The notes: generated by a model not told the origin, from the letters alone. Positions 7,727 through 17,040 are shown, counted from the stretch's first letter. The stretch is 64,000 bases of DNA from Dongia_B soli (GCF_034044715.1 NZ_JAXCLW010000006.1:62001-126000), one strand, 5' to 3'. A program made the numbers and translations.

Positions 7727-8587
7727 TCATTCCTTGGCGGCGCAGGCCCGCAGGCCTTCGCGGATCCGGTCGATGAGATCGCCTTCGCCGCGTGTCGAAT
7801 AAACGAGATAAACCGAATGCGAGAAGACCGGCGCCTGCGGCACGCGATGCAGCCGGCCATTGGCGAGATGTTGCTGGACAGCGCTCAACCGGAAATAGCC
7901 GGTGCCGCCGACCGTCAGCAGATAGGTGAGGGCGAGGGGGCCAAGCGTGACGACAACCGCCGGATTGCTGAGTTCGGGAAAGGCGACCTGATGATTGGCG
8001 GCAAAGGCGGCACCCCAATCGACATAGATATAGTCATCCAGCCGCGGCCTCGCCGGCGGTTGTCCGGAGGGCGGCGGTTCCGTGCTGACCATGACCAATT
8101 GTTCCTCGATCAGCAATTCGATCACCAGTTCCGGCCGCTGTTCCGGGCTGTAGAGCAAAGCAAGATCGAGGGCGCCGTCTTGCACGCGGTCGAGCAATCT
8201 TTGCGGCGTATCGACTTCGGCGCGCAAGGCGATGTCGGGGCTTTCCCGGTGCATCCAGATCAGCCAGTCGGAGAGCAGCGGACTCCATAGGCTGAGCTCG
8301 GCGCCCACGCTCACCACCGCCGCGCGTCCGGGCGGCAGGGCCACTTGCTGGCGCGCCCGCTCCCACATCTGAATGAAGGCTGTCGCATATCGCCGGAATT
8401 GCTGGCCCGAGGGGGTGAGGCGAGCGCCGGCCTTGTTGCGGATGAAGAGCCGGCGGCCGAGCTGTTCTTCCAGGCTGCGGATGCGGGCGCTGACGGCGGT
8501 CTGCGTCAAATTCAGCCGCTCGGCGGCGGTGACGAAGCTGCCGGTTGAAACGACTTCCAGGAATGTCCGGGCGAGATTGATATCCAT
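7727..8587 (-). CDS. LysR-family regulator, divergent from cysJ
   Basis: A 286-residue LysR-type regulator. The N-terminal winged helix is standard (ARTFLEVVSTGSFVTAAERL, TQTAVSARIRSLEEQLG, residues 5-47). The effector domain follows, but it has no features that name the ligand. It is transcribed away from the sulfite reductase genes with 117 bp between starts, the usual layout for a LysR activator of its neighbour, so a CysB-like role is possible. It converges with the thioesterase gene, leaving only seven bases. Confidence 0.85.
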   Translation of the reverse strand: MDINLARTFLEVVSTGSFVTAAERLNLTQTAVSARIRSLEEQLGRRLFIRNKAGARLTPSGQQFRRYATAFIQMWERARQQVALPPGRAAVVSVGAELSLWSPLLSDWLIWMHRESPDIALRAEVDTPQRLLDRVQDGALDLALLYSPEQRPELVIELLIEEQLVMVSTEPPPSGQPPARPRLDDYIYVDWGAAFAANHQVAFPELSNPAVVVTLGPLALTYLLTVGGTGYFRLSAVQQHLANGRLHRVPQAPVFSHSVYLVYSTRGEGDLIDRIREGLRACAAKE

Positions 8588-8604
8588 TCGTTCATATCAA
8601 AATA

Positions 8605-8623
8605 ATTGCTAACAAAGCGCAAT
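8605..8623. promoter_or_regulatory. Dyad in the lysR-cysJ intergenic region
   Basis: ATTGC-N9-GCAAT lies 18 bp from the lysR start and 82 bp before cysJ. LysR proteins bind interrupted dyads in such divergent spacers, so this is a candidate site, though it is not the canonical T-N11-A. Confidence 0.35.
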
Positions 8624-8704
8624 ATCATTCGCTTGTCTGCTCCGATCTGGGGAGAGAAACTACAGCGATGCGGACATACCACACTGAAGATGTGGAGATT
8701 TCTC

Positions 8705-10606
8705 ATGAATTCCGTAGTTCGACCGCCGTTGAAAACATCCGGCGGGCAGGGCGACCAGTACCAGCAAGGCGCGATGCCCAGCTACGCTTTGACGGCGACG
8801 CAATGGTCGCGGCTGCGGGACCTGGCATCGAGCTTGTCGCCGGCGCAAGCGCTTTGGGTGAGCGGCTATCTCGCCGGTATCGCCAATGCGGCGGATGGGC
8901 TCGCCATGCCGGTCAGCCTTGCGGAGAAACCGGCAGACGAGTTTGCGGAAGCGGGCAGGGCCGGACCGCGCAAACTGACAATTCTCTATGGCACGGAATC
9001 GGGCAATTGCCAGGCCCTGGCGCAGAGCCTGGCCGAGCAGACGCGCGAGGTCGGCCTTGCGCCGACCGTCACCGATATGGCCGATTACAAGCCGCGTTTG
9101 CTGAAGACCGAGCAGGACCTGCTGATCATCACCAGCACCTATGGCGAAGGCGACCCACCGCAGCGTGCCGCGGGCTTCTTCGAATTTATCGAGGGGCGTA
9201 AGGCGCCGTCCTTGCCGGATCTGCGTTTCGCGGTCCTGGCGCTGGGCGATTCCGCTTACGAATTCTTCTGCGAGGCCGGCAAGAAGCTGGACCGGCGGTT
9301 CGAGGAACTGGGCGCGGAACGCCTGCTCGACCGGGCCGATTGCGATATCGATTTCGAGGAACCGGCAACGGCATGGCGGAAGGCGGTCGTCGCCAAGCTC
9401 GGCGAGCAAGCGGGTGGGGCGGCGAAAGCCTCGATCTCACCGCTGCAGCACGGCGTCGCGACCGCGCCGGCATCGGCCGCTGCTCGAAGCTATGACAAGC
9501 AGCATCCGTTCCAGGCTGCCGTCATTGAGAATATCGTTCTGTCGGGGCGGGGGGCGAGCAAGGAGATCCGGCATCTCGAAGTCTCACTCTCCGGTTCGGA
9601 TCTCAGCTACGAGCCGGGCGATGCCTTGGGTGTGCTGGCGAACAACGATCCGGCACTCGTCGATGAGGTGATGGCGAAATTGGCGCTGGATGGCGCAACG
9701 CCGGTCAGCCTCAAGGCAGGCGAGACCACTTTGGCGCAAGCCCTGACGCGGCACGTCGAAATCACCACCGCGACGCCGCGCTTTCTCGATCACTGGGCGA
9801 AGCTCAGCGCCGCCGCAGAACTGGCACGGCTGCAGGCGGTCGACCAGACCGAGGAGCGCAATGCCTTCCTGCGGGGGCATCAGATCATCGACATCATCCG
9901 GCGTTTTCCGGTTCCCGGTCTCGATGCGGGGGAATTCGTCAGCGGGCTGCGTCCCTTGCAGCCGCGGCTTTATTCGATTGCTTCCAGCCTGGCGGCCGCA
10001 CCGGAAGAGGCGCATTTGACGGTGTCGGTGGTGCGCTATGATCTGAATGGCGACCGGCGCAGCGGCGTTGCCTCCGGCCATCTCGCGGACCGGGCGGAAC
10101 CGGAAGCGGTCCTGCCCGTCTATGTGCATGCCAATCCGCATTTCCGGCTGCCGCAAGACGACCGGCCGATCATCATGATCGGCGCCGGGACAGGCGTCGC
10201 GCCCTACCGGGCCTTCCTCCAGGAACGCGAGGTGCTCGGCAATGGCGGGCCGAGCTGGCTGGTCTTCGGCGACCGGAATTTCCGCAGCGATTTCCTCTAC
10301 CAGGCGGAATGGCAGCGCCTGATGAAAGACGGCGTGTTGACGCGGATGGATGTCGCCTTTTCCCGCGATCGCGGGGTCAAGAAATATGTCCAGCATCGGC
10401 TGCTGGAAAAGGCGGCGGATATCTTCGCCTGGCTGGAAGAGGGGGCGAATATCTATGTCTGCGGCGATGCTGCGAACATGGCGCCGGATGTTCATCAGAC
10501 GCTGGCCACCATTATCGAGACACAGGGGAATCTGTCGCCCGGAGCAGCCGCGGATTACTTGCGTGGCCTGCAGCGCGATGAACGTTACCAGCGTGATGTC
10601 TATTGA
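8705..10606 (+). CDS. cysJ: Sulfite reductase flavoprotein, alpha subunit
   Basis: NADPH-dependent flavoprotein that passes electrons to the sulfite reductase haemoprotein. Of 633 residues, the flavodoxin domain (about 88-230) shows YGTESGNCQALAQ, STYGEGDPPQRA and ALGDSAYEFF. The FAD domain has RLYSIASS near 420, and the NADPH domain has GAGTGVAPYRAFLQ near 493, VFGDRNFRSDF and YVCGDAANMAPDV near 584. The end is LQRDERYQRDVY. ATG 8705 is chosen for GTGGAG upstream and because the longer TTG frame would add residues without family resemblance. The cysI start is 25 bp downstream. Confidence 0.95.
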   Translation: MNSVVRPPLKTSGGQGDQYQQGAMPSYALTATQWSRLRDLASSLSPAQALWVSGYLAGIANAADGLAMPVSLAEKPADEFAEAGRAGPRKLTILYGTESGNCQALAQSLAEQTREVGLAPTVTDMADYKPRLLKTEQDLLIITSTYGEGDPPQRAAGFFEFIEGRKAPSLPDLRFAVLALGDSAYEFFCEAGKKLDRRFEELGAERLLDRADCDIDFEEPATAWRKAVVAKLGEQAGGAAKASISPLQHGVATAPASAAARSYDKQHPFQAAVIENIVLSGRGASKEIRHLEVSLSGSDLSYEPGDALGVLANNDPALVDEVMAKLALDGATPVSLKAGETTLAQALTRHVEITTATPRFLDHWAKLSAAAELARLQAVDQTEERNAFLRGHQIIDIIRRFPVPGLDAGEFVSGLRPLQPRLYSIASSLAAAPEEAHLTVSVVRYDLNGDRRSGVASGHLADRAEPEAVLPVYVHANPHFRLPQDDRPIIMIGAGTGVAPYRAFLQEREVLGNGGPSWLVFGDRNFRSDFLYQAEWQRLMKDGVLTRMDVAFSRDRGVKKYVQHRLLEKAADIFAWLEEGANIYVCGDAANMAPDVHQTLATIIETQGNLSPGAAADYLRGLQRDERYQRDVY

Positions 10607-10631
10607 GCGCGATGTCTCTTGAGGTAAGCTG

Positions 10632-12371
10632 ATGAGCGAAACTGCCATCTATCCCCATACCGATCGCAGCCGCGACCTGTCGCAGCCCTTATCGGCGCTC
10701 GGTCCCGATGAAAGCTTGAAGGCGAATAGCGATCATCTGCGCGGCACGATCGCGCTCAGCCTGCTGGACCGCCTGACCGGCGCGGTCGCGGCCGACGATA
10801 CCAAGCTGATGAAGTTCCACGGCATCTACCAGCAGGATGACCGCGACCTGCGAGACGAGCGGCGGCGGCAGAAGCTGGAACCCGCCTTTCAATTCATGGT
10901 GCGTGTCCGCCTGGCCGGCGGGGTCTGCACCCCGGCGCAATGGTTGAAACTGGACGAGCTTGCCCGCGCCCATGGCAAGGAGACGTTGCGCCTGACCACC
11001 CGACAGACATTCCAGTTTCACTGGATCCTGAAGCACGACCTGAAAGCAACCATACAAGGTCTGCATGACGCGTTGCTCGACACCATCTCGGCCTGCGGCG
11101 ATGATGCGCGCGGCGTCATGTGCTCGGTCAATCCGGCGATCTCCCAGCTTCATGCCGATGTCTATGATCTCGCCCGGCGCACCAGCGACCGCGCCATCCC
11201 CCGCATGCGGGCCTATCACGAGATCTGGTATGACGAGGAGCGGGTGGCGACATCGGAGCCCGAGGAGCCGTTCTATGGCGCCACCTATATGCCGCGCAAA
11301 TTCAAGATCGGCTTCGTCATCCCGCCGGTGAACGATATCGATGTCTATGCCCAGGATCTCGGTTTCATCGCGATTGGCGGGCCGGCCGGGCTGGAGGGCT
11401 TCAATGTCGCGATCGGCGGCGGCATGGGACGGTCCGACCAGAGTGCCGCCACCTATCCGCGCCTGGCCGATGTCATCGGCTATATACCGGCCGACCAGGT
11501 CTTCGCCACGGCGGAGGCGGTCATGGGCGTCCAGCGCGATTACGGCGACCGGCGCGATCGCGCCAAAGCGCGGTTCAAATACACGATCGACGAGAAGGGA
11601 TTGGATTGGATCAAGGCGGCGATCGAAGCCAGGCTCGGTTTTGCGCTGGAGCCGGCGCGGCCGTTCCATTTCACCTCGAACGGCGACAGTTTCGGCTGGA
11701 CCGAGGATGAGACCAAGCGCAGCCACTTCACCCTCTTCATCGAAAACGGCCGCATCGTCAATCGGCCTGACCGTCCGTTGATGGATGGGTTGCGGGAAAT
11801 CGCCCGGCAGCATCGCGGCACCTTCCGCGTCACCCCCAACCAAAACCTGGTCATCGCCGATATCGCGGCAGAGGACAGACCCGCCATCGAGCAGATCTTG
11901 CGGCAATATCACCTCGACGGGTCCAATGCACAAAGCGCCTTGCGTTTGAACTCCATCGCCTGCGTCGCCTTGCCAACCTGCGGCCTCGCCATGGCCGAGA
12001 GCGAGCGTTATCTGCCGGACCTCCTGACCAAGATCGAAGCGATCCTCGGGACACATGGCTTGCAGGATGAGCCGATCACCATCCGCATGAGCGGCTGCCC
12101 CAATGGCTGCTCGCGCCCCTATATCGCCGAGATCGGTTTCACCGGCCGCGCGCCCGCAAAATACAATCTCTATCTCGGCGGCGGCTTCCATGGCGAACGT
12201 CTCAACAAGATGTATCTGGAGAATGTCGGCGAGGGGGAGATCCTCGCGGCGCTGGAAAAGATCATCGCGCATTACGCCGCCGAGCGCGCCGCCGGCGAGC
12301 ATTTCGGCGATTTTGCCATTCGCGCCGGCTACGTGCCCGAAGTCAGGGAAGGCCGCCACTTCAACAATTGA
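10632..12371 (+). CDS. cysI: Sulfite reductase haemoprotein, beta subunit
   Basis: Reduces sulfite to sulfide with six electrons at a sirohaem coupled to a 4Fe-4S cluster. The 579-residue length is normal. TTRQTFQFHWI near residue 122 belongs to the substrate/sirohaem region. Cluster ligands are visible as C444-x5-C450 (CVALPTC) and C489-x3-C493 (CPNGC). AGTAAGCTG-type spacing from cysJ and GAGGTAAGCTG before ATG support one transcript. Together with cysJ this forms a complete assimilatory sulfite reductase. Confidence 0.95.
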   Translation: MSETAIYPHTDRSRDLSQPLSALGPDESLKANSDHLRGTIALSLLDRLTGAVAADDTKLMKFHGIYQQDDRDLRDERRRQKLEPAFQFMVRVRLAGGVCTPAQWLKLDELARAHGKETLRLTTRQTFQFHWILKHDLKATIQGLHDALLDTISACGDDARGVMCSVNPAISQLHADVYDLARRTSDRAIPRMRAYHEIWYDEERVATSEPEEPFYGATYMPRKFKIGFVIPPVNDIDVYAQDLGFIAIGGPAGLEGFNVAIGGGMGRSDQSAATYPRLADVIGYIPADQVFATAEAVMGVQRDYGDRRDRAKARFKYTIDEKGLDWIKAAIEARLGFALEPARPFHFTSNGDSFGWTEDETKRSHFTLFIENGRIVNRPDRPLMDGLREIARQHRGTFRVTPNQNLVIADIAAEDRPAIEQILRQYHLDGSNAQSALRLNSIACVALPTCGLAMAESERYLPDLLTKIEAILGTHGLQDEPITIRMSGCPNGCSRPYIAEIGFTGRAPAKYNLYLGGGFHGERLNKMYLENVGEGEILAALEKIIAHYAAERAAGEHFGDFAIRAGYVPEVREGRHFNN

Positions 12372-12400
12372 TCCCATCCGTTGGTATCAGGGAGGAATGA

Positions 12401-12625
12401 ATGTCTTTGTTACTCGGTCAAACCGCGCCGGATTTCGAACAGCAGAGCACCCAGGGTCCGATCCGGTTTCATGATTGGCTGGGCAAGAAGGTGGCGGCGC
12501 CGGTCAACTGGCAGCCGGGCAAGCCGGCGATCATCGCGCCCAGCCTGACCAACCAGCAGGCGCGCGAACATTTTCCGCAAGGTTGGACCGAGTTGAAGCC
12601 CTATCTGCGGATCGTCCAGCCATAA
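12401..12625 (+). pseudogene. Internally deleted 1-Cys peroxiredoxin (Prx6-type) remnant
   Basis: The 74-residue frame joins the two ends of a Prx6-type peroxiredoxin. Residues 1-28 (LGQTAPDFEQQSTQGPIRFH, then DWLG) match the normal N-terminus. Residues 31-74 (APVNWQPG, PSLTNQQAREHFPQGW, LKPYLRIV) match the normal C-terminal segment. The roughly 130-145 residues between, including the peroxidatic Cys of the PVCTTE motif, are absent. The join lies near 12485-12493 and keeps frame. GGGAGGA precedes ATG. It could still be translated but cannot act as a peroxidase. It lies between cysI and the metB-like gene. Confidence 0.75.
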
Positions 12626-12666
12626 TCCGGTCAACAAAATACGAGCGTCAAATCGGGGAGGACACT

Positions 12667-13827
12667 ATGCCGGAGCCCAAGGCACCGCAAACCATCGCTG
12701 CTGCGAATGGGATTGCCACGGATCCCGCCTATCGCGCGGTCACGCCGCCAATCTATCTGTCGAGCACCTTTGCCTTCGAGGGATTCGAAAAAGGCGGGCG
12801 TTACGATTACAGCCGTTCGGCCAATCCGACCCGCGATCTGCTGGCCGACACGATTGCGAAGCTGGAAGGCGGCGTGGGCGCTGTCATTACCGCCAGCGGC
12901 ATGGCGGCGGTGGATCTGATCCTGGCGGGACTTGAAGCCGAGGATTGGGTGATCGCGCCGCATGATTGCTATGGCGGCACCTACCGGCTTCTGGCGGCCC
13001 GCGCGGCCAAGCGCCAGTTCAACCTTGCCGTCGTCGATTTCGCCGACCAGCAGGCGCTGGCCGCCGCTTTCGCCCGCGAACCCGCTTTGATCTGGGTCGA
13101 GACACCGAGCAATCCTTTGATGCGGATTGTCGATATTCGCGCCGTCAGTGCCAGGGCGCGGTCGATCGATGCGAAAGTCGCGGTCGATAACACTTTCCTC
13201 TCGCCGGCCCTGCAACAACCTTTGGCGCTGGGCGCCGATTTTGTCGTGCATTCCACCACCAAATATCTCAACGGCCATTCGGACATGGTTGGCGGCGCGG
13301 TCATCGCCGCCGATAAGGACGACCTGCAAATTCTCATCGACTGGTCCAATATAGCCGGGCTGGGCGGTGCGCCTTTTGATTCCTATCTGACCTTGCGGGG
13401 TATTCGGTCGCTCTTCCCCCGCATCGAACGCCAGCAGAAGACGGCTGGGGCGATTGCATCCTTCCTGCAGGACCATCGTTTCGTTCAACGGGTCCATTAT
13501 CCGGGCCTGCGCTCGCATCCCAATCATGATCTCGCGCGCGATCAGCAGCGCGGCTTCGGCGCCATGCTGAGCTTCGAGCTTGCCGGCGGCCGGCGGGAGA
13601 TTGCCCGCTTCGTCGAGTCAGTGCAGGTCTTCACCCTGGCGGAATCGCTTGGCGGTGTCGAAAGCCTGGTCGCCCATCCCGCCACCATGACCCATGTCAG
13701 CATGGGCGCTGAGGCCCGGCAGGCGGCGGGCATCAGCGACAGCCTGCTTCGGCTGTCGATCGGCCTTGAGGCGGAAGACGATCTGCTGCTCGATCTCGAT
13801 CGTGCGCTGATGGCTGTCGCGCATTGA
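12667..13827 (+). CDS. metB: Cystathionine gamma-synthase-like PLP enzyme
   Basis: PLP-dependent trans-sulfuration enzyme of the Cys/Met metabolism family, 386 residues, the same length as Escherichia coli MetB. Close matches include APHDCYGGTYRL, VETPSNPLMRIVDI, VDNTFLSPALQQPLALGAD, FTLAESLGGVESL and HPATMTHVSMG. The PLP lysine is K199 in TTKYLNGHSD. It could use O-succinyl- or O-acetylhomoserine with cysteine or with sulfide; placement behind sulfite reductase favours direct use of sulfide being possible. GGGGAGGACACT precedes ATG 12667. Family certain, exact reaction less so. Confidence 0.85.
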   Translation: MPEPKAPQTIAAANGIATDPAYRAVTPPIYLSSTFAFEGFEKGGRYDYSRSANPTRDLLADTIAKLEGGVGAVITASGMAAVDLILAGLEAEDWVIAPHDCYGGTYRLLAARAAKRQFNLAVVDFADQQALAAAFAREPALIWVETPSNPLMRIVDIRAVSARARSIDAKVAVDNTFLSPALQQPLALGADFVVHSTTKYLNGHSDMVGGAVIAADKDDLQILIDWSNIAGLGGAPFDSYLTLRGIRSLFPRIERQQKTAGAIASFLQDHRFVQRVHYPGLRSHPNHDLARDQQRGFGAMLSFELAGGRREIARFVESVQVFTLAESLGGVESLVAHPATMTHVSMGAEARQAAGISDSLLRLSIGLEAEDDLLLDLDRALMAVAH

Positions 13828-13849
13828 ACAAGGTGGAAGGAAGTTGCGG

Positions 13850-14698
13850 ATGGAAGCGATGGATTGGCCGGCCGTCAGAATATGGCGCAAGGCCGTGCGG
13901 GCAAAGGCGATCGCGGCCAGGGTCGCGGTGCCGGCGACCTTGCGCGATCACTGGACCAAGGCGCTGATCGCCGAGCTGCGGCCAATCCTGCTGCATGCGC
14001 CGCAGCCGATCAGTTTTTACTGGCCGCTGAAAGCCGAGCCTGATCTGCGTCCGCTGATGCGGGAGCTGGATGATTTCGGCATCGAGATCTGCCTGCCCGT
14101 GGCGCTTCGCCTGGGGGAGCCGATGACTTTCCGGCCCTGGAACCGCGGCATGGCGATGACGCGTGGCATCTGGAACATACCGATCCCGGCAACCGAGAAA
14201 GAGGTCACGCCGCGCAGCTTGATCGCACCTTTCGTCGCCTTCGATGACAAGTATCGCCTCGGCTATGGCGGTGGCTTCTTCGACCGGACCTTGGAGAAGA
14301 TCGGCGCGGCCGCCCGGCCCATCGGGATCGGCTTCTCGATGTTCCATGTGCCGACGATCCATCCACAGCCGCATGACATTCCCATGCGGCGGATTGTGAC
14401 GGAGCAGGGTGAGGAGCCGAAAACCGATGGCCGGGACCTAAACGCACCGTCCGATGTCACGCAGGCTCTCGCGGCCTTGATGCCGGGCCTACCGGAAGAG
14501 CTGAAGCCGCTCGCGGATTTCGTCCACTGGCGCCTGGGCGGCGAAGTTGCCGAGCCGGCAGCGCAACTGGCGCCCGGACAAGCGGAAACGATGCTGCGAC
14601 AGGCGGCGGTGTCGCATGATCGGCCGGTTCCGTACCAGATGGCCTTGCGCGCCTTGCTGGCCGGCATCGACCGGTTCGCGGCGATCAACCGCGCTTGA
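13850..14698 (+). CDS. 5-formyltetrahydrofolate cyclo-ligase family protein
   Basis: ATP-dependent conversion of 5-formyl-THF to 5,10-methenyl-THF. The catalytic core covers about residues 10-190: basic N-terminus WRKAVRAKAIAAR, substrate segment EICLPVALR, and the signature FDDKYRLGYGGGFFDRTL (about 132-149). About 85 extra residues follow the core (LKPLADFVHWRLGG onward), which ordinary cyclo-ligases lack. AAGGAAG six bases before ATG 13850 sets the start; the TTG six bases earlier overlaps that site. Only 22 bp after metB, so probably co-transcribed, tying folate one-carbon metabolism to methionine synthesis. Confidence 0.85.
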   Translation: MEAMDWPAVRIWRKAVRAKAIAARVAVPATLRDHWTKALIAELRPILLHAPQPISFYWPLKAEPDLRPLMRELDDFGIEICLPVALRLGEPMTFRPWNRGMAMTRGIWNIPIPATEKEVTPRSLIAPFVAFDDKYRLGYGGGFFDRTLEKIGAAARPIGIGFSMFHVPTIHPQPHDIPMRRIVTEQGEEPKTDGRDLNAPSDVTQALAALMPGLPEELKPLADFVHWRLGGEVAEPAAQLAPGQAETMLRQAAVSHDRPVPYQMALRALLAGIDRFAAINRA

Positions 14699-14718
14699 CG
14701 GGTTTTCTTGGCCGGCGC

Positions 14719-15168
14719 TTACGCCCCGGTGGCGTCGCCGAAACTGGCGAGCAAGCGGGCCAGTTGCGGGCCGATGCGCCGCAACTCGGCAATATGAACC
14801 ACCGACATGTGCTTCAGACGCTCGCGTGCCGCGGGGGTGAGGGAAACCAGGACCTTCCGCTTGTCGGTCTTATCCTGCTCGCGATTCACCAGATCGAGCG
14901 CGACCAGACGATCGACCAGCTCGACGGCGCTGTGGTGCTGGATCAGCAGGTAATTAGCGAGTTCGCTGATCGTTGCGGTTTCGCGCCCCGGATTGCCGAC
15001 AATGCAGAGCAAAGCCTGATGCTGCCGTGGCGTCAGACCTTCACGCCGCGCCGCTGCCTGGCTGAAATTGAGAAAGCGGCGCAATTGATAGCGGAAGGCG
15101 GCCAGCATTTCGTAATCCGATTTTTCCAGCGTCTCATGATCGTTGGAGATTGTTGTGCTTCCGCCCAT
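14719..15168 (-). CDS. MarR-family regulator
   Basis: A 149-residue winged-helix regulator. The DNA-binding segment (about residues 45-110) contains LTPRQHQALLCIVGNPG, ATISELANYLLIQHHSAVELVDRL and the wing DKRKVLVSLT. This is the MarR pattern with an unusual HHSA recognition helix. ATG 15168 is favoured over an upstream TTG at 15186. No target gene is coupled: it converges with the cyclo-ligase gene and is followed upstream by DUF4239. Confidence 0.85.
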   Translation of the reverse strand: MGGSTTISNDHETLEKSDYEMLAAFRYQLRRFLNFSQAAARREGLTPRQHQALLCIVGNPGRETATISELANYLLIQHHSAVELVDRLVALDLVNREQDKTDKRKVLVSLTPAARERLKHMSVVHIAELRRIGPQLARLLASFGDATGA

Positions 15169-15290
15169 GATACCAAGTCCCGCCAACGGTTATCACATTA
15201 TTCCTTCACGTCGGAACCCTACCGTCGCACGTCGTGGCATGCAAACGCACGCTGCAGACGAGCGGCGCCTTTGGCACTTTTCGCTCACCG

Positions 15291-16058
15291 TTAAGATGCC
15301 TGGCCGATAAGTGAGAGGGCGCGCTGCAACGGGCCGCTGGAAACCCGGAGCAGCCCGCTATAAGGCTGATCGAGCTCGAGGATGAGGAGGACGGCTCCCG
15401 CAGTCGACAGAGCGCCTAGAAGGAAAGTAACGAGAATCGTGACATTGGGCGGTGTCTGCAGACCGAAACCGACGAAGAGCAGGATCAGCCAGAAGACCAG
15501 CACGACCAGGAATGGGGACGCCAGCGTGTTATGGAGCTTTTCATACATCAAGGTTCGGGTGCGCAGCAGTTCTATGCCGAGTTGCATTGCATTGCTTTGC
15601 GCGATGTGCTGACCATTGGTTTGCGGCTCCAGCTTCTGCAGGCGATCGTAGAAGGCTTCCCACTTGCTGTGCAACTGCGGCGGTTCGGTGTTTTCCGGCG
15701 TACTCCCGTCGGCCGGCCAGATACGCTCGACAGCGAGGACCACGCTATCGCGGAACAGTCCCCGCGCGTCGGCGGTTTCGGGACCGTAATGGGCCAGGAT
15801 GCGGTCGATTTCGATAACCTCGGCGGCGAGCTGCGCCACATAAGCGCTTTGGGTATCGAAATTGTTCTTGGCCGAGACGATCAGCAGGCCGAGGACCAGC
15901 GCCGACATCGTGGCGACTAGGCCCATGACCAATCTCACGACATCCTGGGTGCTGCTGTCGACGTGATGTTCCGGTAACCTTCGCCGCACAGCAAGGCCGA
16001 GGAAGGCTCCCCCGACGACGAACAGGAAGACGAGGACGGCAACTCCGATCTCGCTCAC
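15291..16058 (-). CDS. DUF4239 (bestrophin-like) membrane protein
   Basis: A 255-residue inner-membrane protein. There are two N-terminal transmembrane segments (AVLVFLFVVGGAFLGLAV and LVMGLVATMSALVLGLLI), a soluble middle of about 120 residues, and two C-terminal segments (VVLVFWLILLFVGFG and LVTFLLGALSTAGAVLLIL). ALVLGLLIVSAKNNFD is typical of DUF4239 proteins, whose role is unknown. The 205 bp to the next gene upstream contain nothing recognisable. Confidence 0.8.
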   Translation of the reverse strand: MSEIGVAVLVFLFVVGGAFLGLAVRRRLPEHHVDSSTQDVVRLVMGLVATMSALVLGLLIVSAKNNFDTQSAYVAQLAAEVIEIDRILAHYGPETADARGLFRDSVVLAVERIWPADGSTPENTEPPQLHSKWEAFYDRLQKLEPQTNGQHIAQSNAMQLGIELLRTRTLMYEKLHNTLASPFLVVLVFWLILLFVGFGLQTPPNVTILVTFLLGALSTAGAVLLILELDQPYSGLLRVSSGPLQRALSLIGQAS

Positions 16059-16263
16059 TTGCCGGCTTCCCTTCCTGGTGCGACATCGCGTGTGATCTTA
16101 CGCCGATTTCATCGGGACAGACACGTAAAATGGCCGCATAGGGACAGGCTCCCATAGCGGTCGATAACGATCGCGCGATTAGCCACTGCTCTGGCGCGGT
16201 TCCGCGTCGTCTGATTAAGGGAGATTGACAGCTTTGGTAGGAGCGCCAAGTTTTCAGCGGAGA

Positions 16264-17040
16264 TTATTGCTTTTTCAGCTTGATCCAGGCAGGCGCGTGA
16301 TCGCTAGCGCCTTCCGCGCCGCGCACATCGCGATCGACGCCGGCTTTCTGCAGAAGCGCTGCGGCGGCCGGATTGAGGAGCAGATGGTCCAGGCGCAAGC
16401 CGGCATCGCGCTCCCATCTGTGGCGCTTGTAATCCCAGAACGTGTAGATGCGCTTTTCCGGATGGAGATGCCGGATCGCATCGGTCCAGCCCTGGGCGAG
16501 AAGGCGGGCGAAGGCGCGGCGGCTTTGCGGCTGCACCAAAGCATCATTGTCCCATGACCGCGTCGGATAGATATCCGCCGGTGTCGGCACAACATTGTAA
16601 TCGCCGCAGAGCATGACCGGCGCATCGGTGTCGTAAAGCTTGCGCGCATGCCGGATCAGCCGGTCAAACCATTTGAGCTTGTAATCGAATTTCGGTCCGG
16701 GCTGCGGATTGCCGTTCGGCAAATAAAGGCAGGCGATCAGCAGACCATTCACCGCCGCTTCGATATAGCGCGCCTGTTCATCGGCCGGATCGCCCGGCAA
16801 ATGCGTGCGTGTCACCACCGGCGCGCCACGGCGGGACAGAATGGCGACACCATTCCAGGTCTTCTGTCCCTGCCAGACGGCCCGGTAACCCGCCTCGCCG
16901 ATCTGCCGCTCGGGGAATTCATGCTGAGCGGCTTTCAGCTCCTGCAGGCAGACGATGTCGGGCTTGGCATCGTCAAGCCAGGCCAGAAGATTGGCGAGGC
17001 GGCGGTTGACATTGTTGATGTTGAAAGTGGCTATTTTCAC
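16264..17040 (-). CDS. xth: Exodeoxyribonuclease III family nuclease
   Basis: Endonuclease/exonuclease/phosphatase-fold enzyme that cuts at abasic sites and trims 3' ends in base-excision repair. The 258 residues carry the family motifs in order: FNINNVNRR (N7), CLQELKA (E34, metal ligand), NGVAILSRRG, LYLPNGNP, GDYNVVPTPAD, and C-terminal LRLDHLLL and SDHAPAW. I chose GTG 17040 because VKIATFNIN is where homologues begin; the longer frame upstream overlaps the next gene. No clear ribosome site precedes it, so coupling to the upstream gene 73 bp away is possible. Confidence 0.85.
   Translation of the reverse strand: MKIATFNINNVNRRLANLLAWLDDAKPDIVCLQELKAAQHEFPERQIGEAGYRAVWQGQKTWNGVAILSRRGAPVVTRTHLPGDPADEQARYIEAAVNGLLIACLYLPNGNPQPGPKFDYKLKWFDRLIRHARKLYDTDAPVMLCGDYNVVPTPADIYPTRSWDNDALVQPQSRRAFARLLAQGWTDAIRHLHPEKRIYTFWDYKRHRWERDAGLRLDHLLLNPAAAALLQKAGVDRDVRGAEGASDHAPAWIKLKKQ

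Noticed and set aside
12626..12666. SAM riboswitch upstream of the metB-like gene
   Set aside because: Only 41 bp separate it from the upstream frame, too short for a known SAM-responsive element, and no conserved pairing is visible.
13828..13849. 6S RNA gene next to the cyclo-ligase, as seen in some proteobacteria
   Set aside because: The gap to metB is only 22 bp, leaving no room.
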